Position numbers and translations under genes: made by a program. Shown here piece after piece: positions 34,988 to 43,914 of a DNA stretch of 64,000 nt. Numbering within the stretch: the stretch's first letter is position 1; each line of letters opens with the position of its first letter. The notes below the pieces were generated by a model. The model was not told the origin of the DNA. It was given only the letters and a program-made list of their open reading frames with translations, and did not search any database. Source of the stretch: Vibrio penaeicida (lineage in GTDB: Bacteria > Pseudomonadota > Gammaproteobacteria > Enterobacterales > Vibrionaceae); assembly GCF_002933855.1 (NCBI RefSeq), contig NZ_BFAQ01000017.1:85996-149995 (forward strand), read 5' to 3'.

Positions 34988-36199
34988 TTAATCCAAACGG
35001 ATATGGCTGTTTAGTAGGTCATCACGCGTGATGCCTTTGCCATCGTTTAGGCTGTTGAAGTGACGAAGCAATTCAGTCAAACCATGAATAGAAGCTAATA
35101 GGTCACCAGTATGCGCTGATTCAGATGCTGTATGCATGTTACGGATAGGGTAACCTACCGTGATTGCTGCACTATCAACACCCGCCAATACTGCCGCCAT
35201 GCCGTCGGTACCCATATCACGACCACTGAAGTCTAGCTGGTATGGAATGTCGTTTTCTTTACATACTTTCTCTAGTGATTGCACTAGGAACTCAGATACA
35301 ACAGAACCACGACCAATGGTAAAGCCATTACCCATTTTCAGCGGGTTCATCTTTCTTGCGCCAATGCCTGGTGCAGCTTCGTAATCGTGGTTTACGTCTG
35401 TCGCGATAAGCACGTCTGGTCTTAGTTCACCAACTACAGCAGTTGAACCAAAACGACCAATTTCTTCGTGCGTTGCAATCGTGTAAAGAACGCGAACGTT
35501 GTCCAAGCCTTCTTTCGCCAATAGACGTGCGATTTCAGTTACAGAAAAACAACCCAAACCGTTATCTAGGTATGCACCGTAGAACGTGTCTGAAGACACG
35601 CCGCGCTTGATGCGGCGATCAAGCAGGATTGGGTCACCTGGGCGTAGGCCTAGTGCTTCAACTTGTGCTTTACGATCTTCACCGTGCGTGTGAAGTTCTA
35701 GGTAGATAGATTCTGGCTTGATGCCTTGATCGCCTGAACGTTGACCCGGAGTTGAGAAGTGGATAGCGCCCAAGGCTTCTACCGTACAGCCTTCGATTGT
35801 CTTGAACTCGCCTGCTTTTTCAGGGTTCTGACAGAAGACTTTCACTTCGTGACCAATCAGCGTGGTTGGCAAGAAAGAATCAGTGTTGATCCAAACTTTA
35901 CCATCGCTATCGATTTTACGTACTTGCATACGAATTTTGTCCGCGTGACCAACGATCATTACGCTGACCAAATCATCACGTCCAGGGTGTGAATCGAAGA
36001 CTAATCCTGCATTGCCTTTGAATTGGTGAATACCCCAGTCTTTCGGCATGAAAGATTCAAATTCAGGCTTGATTACGCCGTAGCTCATCGCTGCTTCAAA
36101 TCCAATTGGAGATGGAGCGTCTAAGATATCAGCCATAAATTCAAACTGGGAAGCTGGCATAGGTGCTTGCCATGCGTTGGTATTTTTATCGGAACTCAT
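34988..36199 (-). CDS. M42-family (glutamyl/endoglucanase-like) aminopeptidase
   Basis: 403 aa from the ATG at 36199; the reading frame can be extended to a TTG at 36265, and neither start has a strong ribosome site. Co-catalytic metal ligands of M42 peptidases are visible: VGHADKI (His near residue 80), TFYGAYLDNGLG (Asp near 205), THEEIGRFG (Glu-Glu near 244), ATDVNHDYE (Asp near 268), and the C-terminal NMHTASE (His near 371). M42 enzymes are cytoplasmic, often dodecameric metallo-aminopeptidases that finish peptide breakdown. It ends next to a bidirectional terminator. The gene lies between two accessory modules but itself looks ordinary. Confidence 0.85.
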   Translation of the reverse strand: MSSDKNTNAWQAPMPASQFEFMADILDAPSPIGFEAAMSYGVIKPEFESFMPKDWGIHQFKGNAGLVFDSHPGRDDLVSVMIVGHADKIRMQVRKIDSDGKVWINTDSFLPTTLIGHEVKVFCQNPEKAGEFKTIEGCTVEALGAIHFSTPGQRSGDQGIKPESIYLELHTHGEDRKAQVEALGLRPGDPILLDRRIKRGVSSDTFYGAYLDNGLGCFSVTEIARLLAKEGLDNVRVLYTIATHEEIGRFGSTAVVGELRPDVLIATDVNHDYEAAPGIGARKMNPLKMGNGFTIGRGSVVSEFLVQSLEKVCKENDIPYQLDFSGRDMGTDGMAAVLAGVDSAAITVGYPIRNMHTASESAHTGDLLASIHGLTELLRHFNSLNDGKGITRDDLLNSHIRLD

Positions 36200-36414
36200 T
36201 GAAAACTCGTCGAAATGAAATAAGTGAAAACCGGATTTACTTGGCTTCCTGCCAAGCAGACTCAACTGAGAGTCGATTCGAACAGGTCGAAATTAACTCT
36301 TCAAGTTAAGAACTTTCCACTATCTTATCAAGTGTCGTTACGAATAATTACGATTCAACCAACAATATTTTGAATATATTGATTCAATTTGTTTCAAAGA
36401 TGTAGCAAAAGTCT

Positions 36415-37011
36415 CTACCAAGGGCTCGACTTTAACCTAAGGGTATATAGAACGATATTCATAAAATAATGCACCAATGTCGCAGTAATGAATATGGCGA
36501 TCCACACTGGTAATTCCGGGCGGTAGAACAGCATTAAGAACAACAAACAGCCGAGCACAGAATCCGATTGATCGAAAAAGTTAAACAGCACACCTTTTAC
36601 TCCACGAATATTACCACCGGGAGGCACATTGCATCGTCGTTTAATAAAGCTGTTGGGCAGTTCAAATAAGACATAACCCAGTCCACAGCTTGCTCCTAAC
36701 AATAGCAGCTCAAGCTGGCTAAATTGCGAGTAGGGAATCAAAGAAAGGGCTTGTAAGCTTTCTGATTGGTTGACCCAAATACCCATCAACCAAAAGGTAA
36801 GGGCGGAAAACCCCACCATACCAATGAAACCTTTCCATGTTTTATTGCGACCAAACCATGCCCGACCATCGCGATACGTCTTGCCGCCATCCATAGGAAC
36901 ATGAATGGCTTTAAGCACGGGCAGTTTGACGAAAACCATATTGAAAATACCCGCTGCGATAATGGGCAGTAGTAAGAACAGGATGGCACCAATATCTCCC
37001 CAACTGATCAT
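36415..37011 (-). CDS. CarS/CdsA-like CTP transferase (CDP-archaeol synthase family)
   Basis: 198-aa membrane protein, last gene of the inositol operon. Family motifs are clear: FGRNKTWKGF near residues 53-62, ELPNSFIKRR near 117-126 and FFDQSDSVLG near 145-154. Four to five hydrophobic segments surround them. CarS and CdsA enzymes use CTP to turn a phosphorylated lipid alcohol into its CDP derivative. Its start overlaps the stop of the reductase-kinase gene (ATGA). In this operon it would make a CDP-activated alcohol for the CDP-alcohol phosphotransferase. The true acceptor could be phosphatidic acid or the operon-specific alcohol phosphate. Confidence 0.85.
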   Translation of the reverse strand: MISWGDIGAILFLLLPIIAAGIFNMVFVKLPVLKAIHVPMDGGKTYRDGRAWFGRNKTWKGFIGMVGFSALTFWLMGIWVNQSESLQALSLIPYSQFSQLELLLLGASCGLGYVLFELPNSFIKRRCNVPPGGNIRGVKGVLFNFFDQSDSVLGCLLFLMLFYRPELPVWIAIFITATLVHYFMNIVLYTLRLKSSPW

Positions 37012-39416
37012 GCAATACCTTCCAGTTTCGCGTGCGAAAGCTGGGCATCAACAACCTCAATGAAGTTCAGCAAGTTTGTTGTGAGGCGAGGAATGAAATC
37101 CAATTTAAAGACATTATTGGTGAGAAGATACGCATTGAATCGCGTTGCAAATAGATATAGAGCATTCCCCAATAGCACTTCATGGAACTGCGCTGATTCC
37201 CACTGATACCCTGTTAACGCCGACAACTCAGTTCGATAAAATTCGATATAGCTCTGCACATCCGATCCGGTGTCGAGGGTATCAATCACGCTGATCAAAA
37301 ACTCAATCAAGTCTCGCTGTGGGTTTTGAATGCAAGCCAACTCCCAATCGTACGCCACCAGCTGTGCACCATCTTCAGAATGACGAAGTGCGAGGTTACG
37401 GATATTGAAATCGTTGTGGCTCAAACACAGAGGGAAGTCAGACATTGCAGCCAACAGAGGCGAGTTAGAATCGAGCAGGTCAGACACTCGGTTCGTTAAC
37501 GACTCCGGTACCAAATCAGGGTAGCGTTGATGGTTATATTCCGTGATTCGATTCAACAACGTTTTGGATTCTAGCAACGCCGCTGAATGGAATTTGTCGA
37601 GCACACCACTTATCACCAGAGGTTCAAGCGCATCCACATTGTCGAAATAACTGGCATGAATCTTTGCAAGCCCTCTTAATGCGGTTTTGATCTCGTTGTC
37701 CTGCCACAACGTTGGCATATGGATGGTATCCAAATGCGTACAATGGCTGAGATCTTCCATTAACAAGGTATACAACTGTGCTTTGTCGTCGGCATGGCTA
37801 CCAAATACCGTCGGACACAGAGACAAAAGCTCACTGTCACCCAGCGCATTCAGATGGGAAAACAAAGCGATTTCGCGTTTATGTGCGTTATCGAACCCCA
37901 ACACCTTAGCTTGCGCTTGATATAAGCCAGATAACGTATCGTCTCCAGAGATATGTGCAAGCTGTGCACCCAGCAACTTAATTTCATCACTGTGCGGTTT
38001 GATTTTGGCAATGAACGTCTCAAACCCTATTTTATCAGCTGCGGCTTCATCCACTTGTAATCGATGAATCCCATACACCGACTCTGAATTGGATACCAAG
38101 GTATTAATTACCCCATTTTGGGTGTCTAGCTCCAATCTTTTGAGATCGGTCAGCCAAGCGTATTCCGGATACAGCACTTGATTAAGGTACTCAGGAGAGA
38201 GCGTTTGATCAGGCTTAGGTCGGTTTCGCCCTAAGCGTTCATGCGCTTGCACAAATTCGTTGGATACAATGGCTGCCCCCGTGGACAAATCCAAACATAA
38301 ACACGTCGCCACAATGATTTCTGCCAAACGCTTTACTTTGTCTTTACCCGCGCACCCCATCAAAGACAGGCATTCATTTTGAGTAGGCAGCCCTGTGCCA
38401 CCACCGACCGTCCCGATCACCAGTGAAGGCATGTAAACGCTGATCACCAGCGAGTCCCCTTCTTTTCGAGCTTTGAGTGTGCCGAGTGACGATTCATGAA
38501 CACATGCAATATCTTGCCCTGTCGCGGTAAATATACCGGCCACTACATTAGCAAAGTTCAAGTTTGTGCTAACCATACCGGCGCACGCAGCACCAATTTC
38601 GCCTTGGTGCCAGCTCTCAACCAATTGGTCGGAGGTAACACGTAGAATTCGTTTAAGAACGGAATCAGGAATACGGCAGTGCGCGGTTACGCTCACCCCA
38701 CGGCCACGAGTCAGGCTAAGCGCGTTAACCTTTTTATCGCCTGCCATATTGCCTTCAATCAGATATTGCTTCACACCGATATGAGGCAAAGACTTCAACT
38801 GCTCCATCATCCACTCACACGCAATCCAAGTGGTTGCAGACGTCATATTTTGCCCTGCGGCATCAGCCGTTTCGTAGCAAAAACGCAGATGCAAACTGTC
38901 GCCAAAAACCTGAGGCTCAATACGCGTTAACTTCGCAACAGAAGAAACGCTTTCTGCCTTCTCAGCGATCGCGGAATGATTCGCTTCGACCCATTTCTGC
39001 AACGCAACCGCAGATGCCATGTCATCGCAAATAAAGGCAGGCGCGCGTACCATATTCTGCGCGATAACATGAACATCTATCCCCCCCGCCAGCTCACACG
39101 CCTTAGCGCCACGGCAAATGGAACTCACCAAGCAACCTTCCGTTGTTGCTATCGGAACAGGCACATACCCTTTGATGAATTCACCATTGATTTTGACCGG
39201 GCCTGCTAACCCTATTGGCACATGTACCGCACCGATGTAGTTTTCAATGTTCCCCGCCAGTGATTGAGGATCGAGGTGGCTTTGATTGACGTGGGAAAGC
39301 GACGTTTCAGACACTTGCTCACACCATTCTAATCGGCTTTGAATGGCATCGTCTTTGTATTGTGCGTAACCGGGTGCCGTAGGAATTCTACGTTTCATTT
39401 TTTCACTTACGGGCAT
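37008..39416 (-). CDS. HMG-CoA reductase (class I type) fused to an APH/choline-kinase-like phosphotransferase
   Basis: 802 aa. Residues about 15-420 are a class I HMG-CoA reductase: ENYIGAVHVPIGLAGPVKING, catalytic Glu in TTEGCLVSS near 92, Lys in GDKKVN near 224, Asp in ATGQDIA near 297 and His in AHERLGRNR near 390. GTVGGGTGLPTQ is also present. All four catalytic residues are thus kept. Residues about 500-790 are an aminoglycoside phosphotransferase/choline-kinase-like domain with SHNDFNIRN near 663 and a metal-binding YDWELA near 690. An enzyme that reduces an acyl-CoA to an alcohol and then phosphorylates an alcohol would fit the operon. Whether the substrate is HMG-CoA is not known. 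Its start overlaps the aminotransferase gene by 14 nt. Confidence 0.85.
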   Translation of the reverse strand: MPVSEKMKRRIPTAPGYAQYKDDAIQSRLEWCEQVSETSLSHVNQSHLDPQSLAGNIENYIGAVHVPIGLAGPVKINGEFIKGYVPVPIATTEGCLVSSICRGAKACELAGGIDVHVIAQNMVRAPAFICDDMASAVALQKWVEANHSAIAEKAESVSSVAKLTRIEPQVFGDSLHLRFCYETADAAGQNMTSATTWIACEWMMEQLKSLPHIGVKQYLIEGNMAGDKKVNALSLTRGRGVSVTAHCRIPDSVLKRILRVTSDQLVESWHQGEIGAACAGMVSTNLNFANVVAGIFTATGQDIACVHESSLGTLKARKEGDSLVISVYMPSLVIGTVGGGTGLPTQNECLSLMGCAGKDKVKRLAEIIVATCLCLDLSTGAAIVSNEFVQAHERLGRNRPKPDQTLSPEYLNQVLYPEYAWLTDLKRLELDTQNGVINTLVSNSESVYGIHRLQVDEAAADKIGFETFIAKIKPHSDEIKLLGAQLAHISGDDTLSGLYQAQAKVLGFDNAHKREIALFSHLNALGDSELLSLCPTVFGSHADDKAQLYTLLMEDLSHCTHLDTIHMPTLWQDNEIKTALRGLAKIHASYFDNVDALEPLVISGVLDKFHSAALLESKTLLNRITEYNHQRYPDLVPESLTNRVSDLLDSNSPLLAAMSDFPLCLSHNDFNIRNLALRHSEDGAQLVAYDWELACIQNPQRDLIEFLISVIDTLDTGSDVQSYIEFYRTELSALTGYQWESAQFHEVLLGNALYLFATRFNAYLLTNNVFKLDFIPRLTTNLLNFIEVVDAQLSHAKLEGIA

Positions 39417-40641
39417 GATCTGTACTAAATCCTTTTAGTAGACGAATAATGGTATCGAGTTGATGCACTTCCAAGGTGGGCTGACTTGGCAAACGTATTA
39501 GATGCTGAGACGCATACTGCGCATTGGGGCAGTCTGCTTTGAATTCACTAAACTGAGCCAGCGCCGAACAATCGAAAAATTCTTGTGGGTTGTTATCCAC
39601 ATTGTGAGCCAATAAATATTCGGAGAGCTGCTGCTTACTTTCACAATACACCCCAAAATAAGAGCCATTTGAGTGACCGTGCTTGTCTTCATTGAGCAAC
39701 TGAATTTCAGGGTGATGAACCAATTCGGATTTCATCTTCGACACGTTTCTTCGACGCTGACTGACGTTTTCTTCAATTCTCGACAATTGACGGCTGAGCA
39801 TACTCACCATGAAAGGTTTAAATTCGGCGCGTTTATCTGGCTCGAAAAACCACGCTCCGTCATTTTTAGAAGGCGCAATAAGATTTCGAAGCCAATGTTT
39901 ACCCCGTCGACTGAGAGCATTACCCCACTTCACCAATGGCAACATGGTCATTTTGTAAATTTTGGGGTGATAGATAGTGGTGAGCAGGACACGAGCAAAG
40001 GTATCTGTCATGGAATGGCGAAAACCGGCTCCGTGTGTAGGGGGCTGGTACGCTTTATCGCTACTGTCCGTGAGAGCCAACATTCCACCACCAAAGCAGT
40101 TCACTATTTTGGCGACTCCGAAACTGAATAACGCCCCCGAGCCAAACTGCCCCATATGTGTCTCACCAATATAGCTTCCTACCGCATGCGCACAATCTTC
40201 AAAAATATCGATGTTGTTTTGGTTCGCGAGCTCGCATATTGTTGGCATATCCGCCGGATTCCCAAACATATGCGTCGTAATAATCAGCTTGCTATTAGGG
40301 GTAATTTTCTTCGCGAGGTCGTTTGGATCCATACACAAAGTATCGGATTCTATATCGACAAATACAGGCACCAGACCCGCTTGAACCACCAGCCTAACGA
40401 CAACGTAATAGTTGTAAGCAGAAATGAGCACTTCACTGCCCAACGGGTAGTCTTTCAAATCGAGAAAATACCACAAAGCATGGCGTCCAGTAGGTGTACC
40501 CAACGTAGTTGCCTTTGGCATCAAAGAGGCAGTCACTGCTGAAATATCCTGGCTTCGGTAGATCCACGGGGCAAAGCGAGACGCTATGTAGGGCCAATAG
40601 TCGGAATACTTCATGCCCACAGAATGACGGGGAATCATCAT
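39403..40641 (-). CDS. DegT/DnrJ/EryC1-type PLP aminotransferase
   Basis: 412 aa from the ATG at 40641, which has GAGGGA upstream. Family features include TPTGRHALWYFLDL, VLISAYNYYVVVRLVVQAGLVPVFVDI, DIFEDCAHAVGS (Asp binding the PLP ring) and the PLP lysine in FSFGVAKIVNCFGGG near residue 180. These enzymes aminate keto sugars or keto-cyclitols, using glutamate or glutamine, and the family includes scyllo-inosamine and other aminocyclitol aminotransferases. The oxidase in the same operon can supply a ketone. The neighbouring inositol-phosphate synthase makes an inositol ring the most likely target (inference). It is 13 nt behind the sulfotransferase gene. Confidence 0.85.
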   Translation of the reverse strand: MMIPRHSVGMKYSDYWPYIASRFAPWIYRSQDISAVTASLMPKATTLGTPTGRHALWYFLDLKDYPLGSEVLISAYNYYVVVRLVVQAGLVPVFVDIESDTLCMDPNDLAKKITPNSKLIITTHMFGNPADMPTICELANQNNIDIFEDCAHAVGSYIGETHMGQFGSGALFSFGVAKIVNCFGGGMLALTDSSDKAYQPPTHGAGFRHSMTDTFARVLLTTIYHPKIYKMTMLPLVKWGNALSRRGKHWLRNLIAPSKNDGAWFFEPDKRAEFKPFMVSMLSRQLSRIEENVSQRRRNVSKMKSELVHHPEIQLLNEDKHGHSNGSYFGVYCESKQQLSEYLLAHNVDNNPQEFFDCSALAQFSEFKADCPNAQYASQHLIRLPSQPTLEVHQLDTIIRLLKGFSTDHARK

Positions 40642-40654
40642 GTTCGGTCCCTCA

Positions 40655-41515
40655 TCAATTTCCGAAGTGGTATTCGCGCATGAAATCGAATTCCTGAATG
40701 GACGTTTCAATACGATGAACCAACTCTGGCGACCAGTTCACCTTATGGCGGGATTTATTTGGGCTGGAATAAACACTTTCTTTGCACTTTTCAATAATGT
40801 GCGGATCTTTTTCCAATGCCAGATAATCGAGTAACGTCGCGACAGTATTATCAAAGCCATCGATCAAGTCTTCATGACGAAGCGTTAATATCCTGTTTTC
40901 TGGTAACCGGCTGATGATCGCTTGGTTGTGACGACAAAGCTCTAAATACTTGTCTGTGGTGTAGTCCAAAGAACGCCCCATTCTCAACGACCAGGTAGCA
41001 ATGTTGTCAAATGGATTGCGAGTGATATGAATAAACTTCACTTGAGGCTTATCTTGCCCAAGTAACGTATCTATCATGTCGGGGTTTTTTCCCAATTTTA
41101 GGGTTGTACGCTTACCTTCTTGATCGGCAACGGCAACCAAATTTCTGTGTTTGCCTTGCCAACCTGTGTCGATATCGTAAGCGTAACCCGTGAGCATTCG
41201 GCTGTTTTGAGCAAATCGCTCAGAATTGCGTTTAATCAGATATCCGAGTTTTTGCATGTTTGGCTTTTTGCCTACGCACGCTAAGGCATCCAAGCGGTGT
41301 GCGACCAACATGTCTGGGTGCGCGTCCAGTATTGAACCATATATGCTGTGACCACTGCGCGGATACCCAATAAATAATGCACACGTTTTCAGTTGCTCAA
41401 AATCGGTCGCAATACTCTTCTTCTGCAAAGAAAATTGAGCTTGGTCGACAAAGCGTTGCCACCGAACGCTAAACCACAGCCAAAGGTCATTATCCAGATC
41501 TGTTTTTGCCGTCAT
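40655..41515 (-). CDS. Sulfotransferase family protein
   Basis: 286 aa. The PAPS 5'-phosphosulfate-binding loop reads GYPRSGHS at residues 50-57, followed by the 3'-phosphate region FIHITRNPFDNIATWSLR near 160 and LRHEDLIDG near 215. Sulfotransferases move sulfate from PAPS onto a hydroxyl or amine. It has no membrane helix. The start overlaps the SRPBCC gene's stop codon (ATGA), so it is translated from the same operon. It may sulfate the inositol product. A few such family members are not sulfotransferases, so the activity remains a family-level inference. Confidence 0.82.
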   Translation of the reverse strand: MTAKTDLDNDLWLWFSVRWQRFVDQAQFSLQKKSIATDFEQLKTCALFIGYPRSGHSIYGSILDAHPDMLVAHRLDALACVGKKPNMQKLGYLIKRNSERFAQNSRMLTGYAYDIDTGWQGKHRNLVAVADQEGKRTTLKLGKNPDMIDTLLGQDKPQVKFIHITRNPFDNIATWSLRMGRSLDYTTDKYLELCRHNQAIISRLPENRILTLRHEDLIDGFDNTVATLLDYLALEKDPHIIEKCKESVYSSPNKSRHKVNWSPELVHRIETSIQEFDFMREYHFGN

Positions 41516-41973
41516 GCTGCGACCCCTTCAACCTGCTTTGCTTGTTCCTCACATCGACGTTTCAAAGCTTCGTTCATTTCATTGAAACCCAATTCTGTGT
41601 GTTTCCAGCGCAACAGTAAGTGGGCGAACAGTAGAAAGCCTTTAAAGTTTTCATTGTGAACAAAGCGAGTGCGGTTTTCGTCGAGTTTTTCTAGACGAAA
41701 AATATGATGACCATCCAATAGTTTGGGGTAATGGAACTGACCAAGCCAACTGAACTCAACACCGTCTTCTACCGATACCATCTGTGGAAAGAATGTTCTT
41801 GCAACCGACGAGCTTGGATGAGCCGTCACCGTCAGAGTTTCAAGTGGTTTTAGTGCGCCTTTAACCTGAGTTAGAAACGGATTCCACTCAGGGTATTTTT
41901 CAAAATCAGTGAGCACATCCCAAACATGCTCAATATTCGAATCTATGATGATTTCCGTTTCCAGAATTTTCAT
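41512..41973 (-). CDS. SRPBCC/START-like small-molecule-binding protein
   Basis: 153 aa. The N-terminal pattern IIIDSNIEHVWDVLTDFEKYPEWNPF and the later FRLEKLDENRTRFVHNE are typical of the polyketide-cyclase/START-like helix-grip fold, which forms a hydrophobic cavity. It has no signal peptide. In this operon it could carry or shield a lipid intermediate, or assist a ring-modifying step. The fold is well supported; the ligand is unknown. Confidence 0.8.
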   Translation of the reverse strand: MKILETEIIIDSNIEHVWDVLTDFEKYPEWNPFLTQVKGALKPLETLTVTAHPSSSVARTFFPQMVSVEDGVEFSWLGQFHYPKLLDGHHIFRLEKLDENRTRFVHNENFKGFLLFAHLLLRWKHTELGFNEMNEALKRRCEEQAKQVEGVAA

Positions 41974-41986
41974 GGCAAATCCTTTT

Positions 41987-43270
41987 TTACCAAGGTTTTA
42001 AATTAAGCCGCTGCGAAAGATCGGAACGAAGCAAATGCGTTGGATCAACACTTTTCACTAGCGCCTGCCAGCGTGCTAAATTCGGCTCTGAGGCAAGATA
42101 CTGTTCAGCGTTGATGCTCGAATCTTTCGCCAAATAATATCGAGGGTTCATAGGAGAGAGTTCGTGGGCAAAGACAGATAAGAACGCTCTCGATTCTGAT
42201 GAGTCCTGAAGCTGAAAATTGATAGCCCAGCCAGACGCAGTAAACGAAAGCATTCCGGGAGATTCAAAATCGCCCATTCTCTTGACCACCAAATGCGTGA
42301 GTTGGACATTCGCACTGCGCGACATTGCTACCAGCAATTCCAATGAGTGAGCAAAATACTCATCACTAAGATGGTAGTGAAATTCAATCACACCAGAACG
42401 CGGCAAAAAACGGTTTGCTTGCTTCACCATTTGGTGAGGACCGCCGTAGTTATACCCAAACACGTGCTTTATCTTTTGCTTGTTATGTGTATTTTTTCGG
42501 GCGATATGGTTCGCCAACTTTAATGTAGAGTCGCGAACAATTGGCAGGTGAGGCAACCACGTCCAATCTTTGGGCTGCTTTGGTATATCGCATTGTTCAT
42601 CGCTGTAATTCGCGCTGAGGTACCACCCGTTTATCGGTTCATCCACAACGTAAAGGCACGCATAATGAAAGTCTGGGTTCTGCTTTAGAAGTGCCAGCAT
42701 TTCATCAAAGCTAGAGAAAAGCACTTTTTGCTCAACAACGGATGTGAACTCAACGGGTCGAATTTTTAGTTCGACGTTTAGAATCATACCCGTCAGCCCC
42801 ATTCCCCCTATCGTTGCGGCAAAAAGCTCTGCATTAACATAGGGGCTACAAATGACGACTTCACCACTCGCCAGTTGAAGCTCAATGGCATTCACATGCC
42901 GACCAAAGCTTCCTACTCGATGGTGATTCTTGCCGTGAATGTCGCTTGCCGTTGCTCCTCCCACGGTTGCCCATTGCGTTCCACCATAAACGGGGAACTG
43001 GTATCCATTCATGAGCAATGTTCGGTGCAACTCTCCCATTTCAAAGTTTGCAGAAACTCGACAACTCAAGGTATCCGCATTAATGGAAATGGAGGGCTTG
43101 GCAATATTGGTGACCGTTAAATCGTTCGACAAAAAAGCCGCATCACCAAAGCTGCATCCACCACCTCGCGCAATGTATGGCTTAGGTTCGTTAAGCGCAG
43201 GGGCTTGAGATACCTGTGTGCGAGTGGCGCAAGTATGGGTCCAACTTGCAATGGGTTGTAACCCGCTCAC
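41987..43270 (-). CDS. FAD-linked oxidase, DprE1-like
   Basis: 427 aa from the GTG at 43270. This start has TGGAGG 8 nt upstream and overlaps the previous stop as GTGA; the longer frame to a TTG at 43348 is less likely. The FAD-binding fold is of the vanillyl-alcohol-oxidase type: ARGGGCSFGD near residue 35, YGGTQWATVGGATASDIHGKNHHRVGSFG near 95-123, and IGGMGLTGMI near 152. The HGKNHH..GSFG pattern is that of mycobacterial DprE1, which oxidises a ribose hydroxyl in decaprenyl-phosphoryl-ribose. No DprE2-type reductase is next to it; instead an aminotransferase is in the operon. Oxidation of an inositol or sugar hydroxyl to a ketone for amination is therefore likely (inference). Confidence 0.83.
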   Translation of the reverse strand: MSGLQPIASWTHTCATRTQVSQAPALNEPKPYIARGGGCSFGDAAFLSNDLTVTNIAKPSISINADTLSCRVSANFEMGELHRTLLMNGYQFPVYGGTQWATVGGATASDIHGKNHHRVGSFGRHVNAIELQLASGEVVICSPYVNAELFAATIGGMGLTGMILNVELKIRPVEFTSVVEQKVLFSSFDEMLALLKQNPDFHYACLYVVDEPINGWYLSANYSDEQCDIPKQPKDWTWLPHLPIVRDSTLKLANHIARKNTHNKQKIKHVFGYNYGGPHQMVKQANRFLPRSGVIEFHYHLSDEYFAHSLELLVAMSRSANVQLTHLVVKRMGDFESPGMLSFTASGWAINFQLQDSSESRAFLSVFAHELSPMNPRYYLAKDSSINAEQYLASEPNLARWQALVKSVDPTHLLRSDLSQRLNLKPW

Positions 43271-43881
43271 TGCAACAACCTCCAAGCTCGATACCAACGT
43301 TGAAGCAATGTTAAGTAAATCAGAACGCAACTCACCGCAAAGCCCCAAGCTAAAAGGCTATAACCCGCAAAAAGAAAGTCTGGGAACAGCCCGTAGGTAA
43401 GGAGAATGAGTGTGAATAGAATAAAACGCTCCGTACGCTCCATGAGATCTGGCCAAGAAGTATTGCTTACAGACACTTCCATCGCGGCACGCGATTTGGC
43501 ATAACTCACCAGCAGTGAGCCAACCACATACGCGAAACACAGAGGCCACAATCCACTCACCCATGCGATAGCAAATACGGTGACGGCGTCCACAATACGG
43601 TCGCACATGGCATCGAAATACGCGCCAAAACGGCTGCATGTATTGGACGCTCTCGCCACCGCACCATCTAACAAGTCTAAGTACCCAATACCTGCTACGG
43701 CATAAGCAAACCAAAGAAAGTTCTCCGTTACCACCAGCATAACGCTGGCGGCAATGGCGAGCAGTAACGCCAAAAGCGTGATGGCATTGGCATTGAATCC
43801 ACATTTAATTGTCAATTTGGCACTTAAATGAATAGGCGCTTTAAACGTCGCGCTGAAAAACTGCTTATAGCTGGTGATCAT
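43267..43881 (-). CDS. CDP-alcohol phosphatidyltransferase (inositol-phosphate-type)
   Basis: 204-aa membrane enzyme. The complete catalytic motif D-x2-DG-x2-AR-x8-G-x3-D-x3-D is present: Asp69, Asp72-Gly73, Ala76-Arg77, Gly86, Asp90 and Asp94. About six hydrophobic segments follow the family plan. Enzymes of this class join a CDP-activated lipid to an alcohol or alcohol phosphate; PgsA1 and archaetidylinositol-phosphate synthase use inositol phosphate. The upstream inositol-phosphate synthase gene (33 nt away) makes inositol 1-phosphate (L-myo numbering: 3-phosphate) the likely acceptor. The product would be a phosphatidylinositol-phosphate-like compound. Confidence 0.88.
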   Translation of the reverse strand: MITSYKQFFSATFKAPIHLSAKLTIKCGFNANAITLLALLLAIAASVMLVVTENFLWFAYAVAGIGYLDLLDGAVARASNTCSRFGAYFDAMCDRIVDAVTVFAIAWVSGLWPLCFAYVVGSLLVSYAKSRAAMEVSVSNTSWPDLMERTERFILFTLILLTYGLFPDFLFAGYSLLAWGFAVSCVLIYLTLLQRWYRAWRLLQ

Positions 43882-43914
43882 AAATCCCTTTCCCAGATGT
43901 CTTCTTCAACTTGA

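Noticed and set aside
43271..43348. Longer N-terminus of the DprE1-like oxidase from a TTG codon
   Set aside because: It would overlap the CDP-alcohol phosphotransferase gene by 82 nt, while the GTG at 43270 has a TGGAGG ribosome site and a GTGA overlap.
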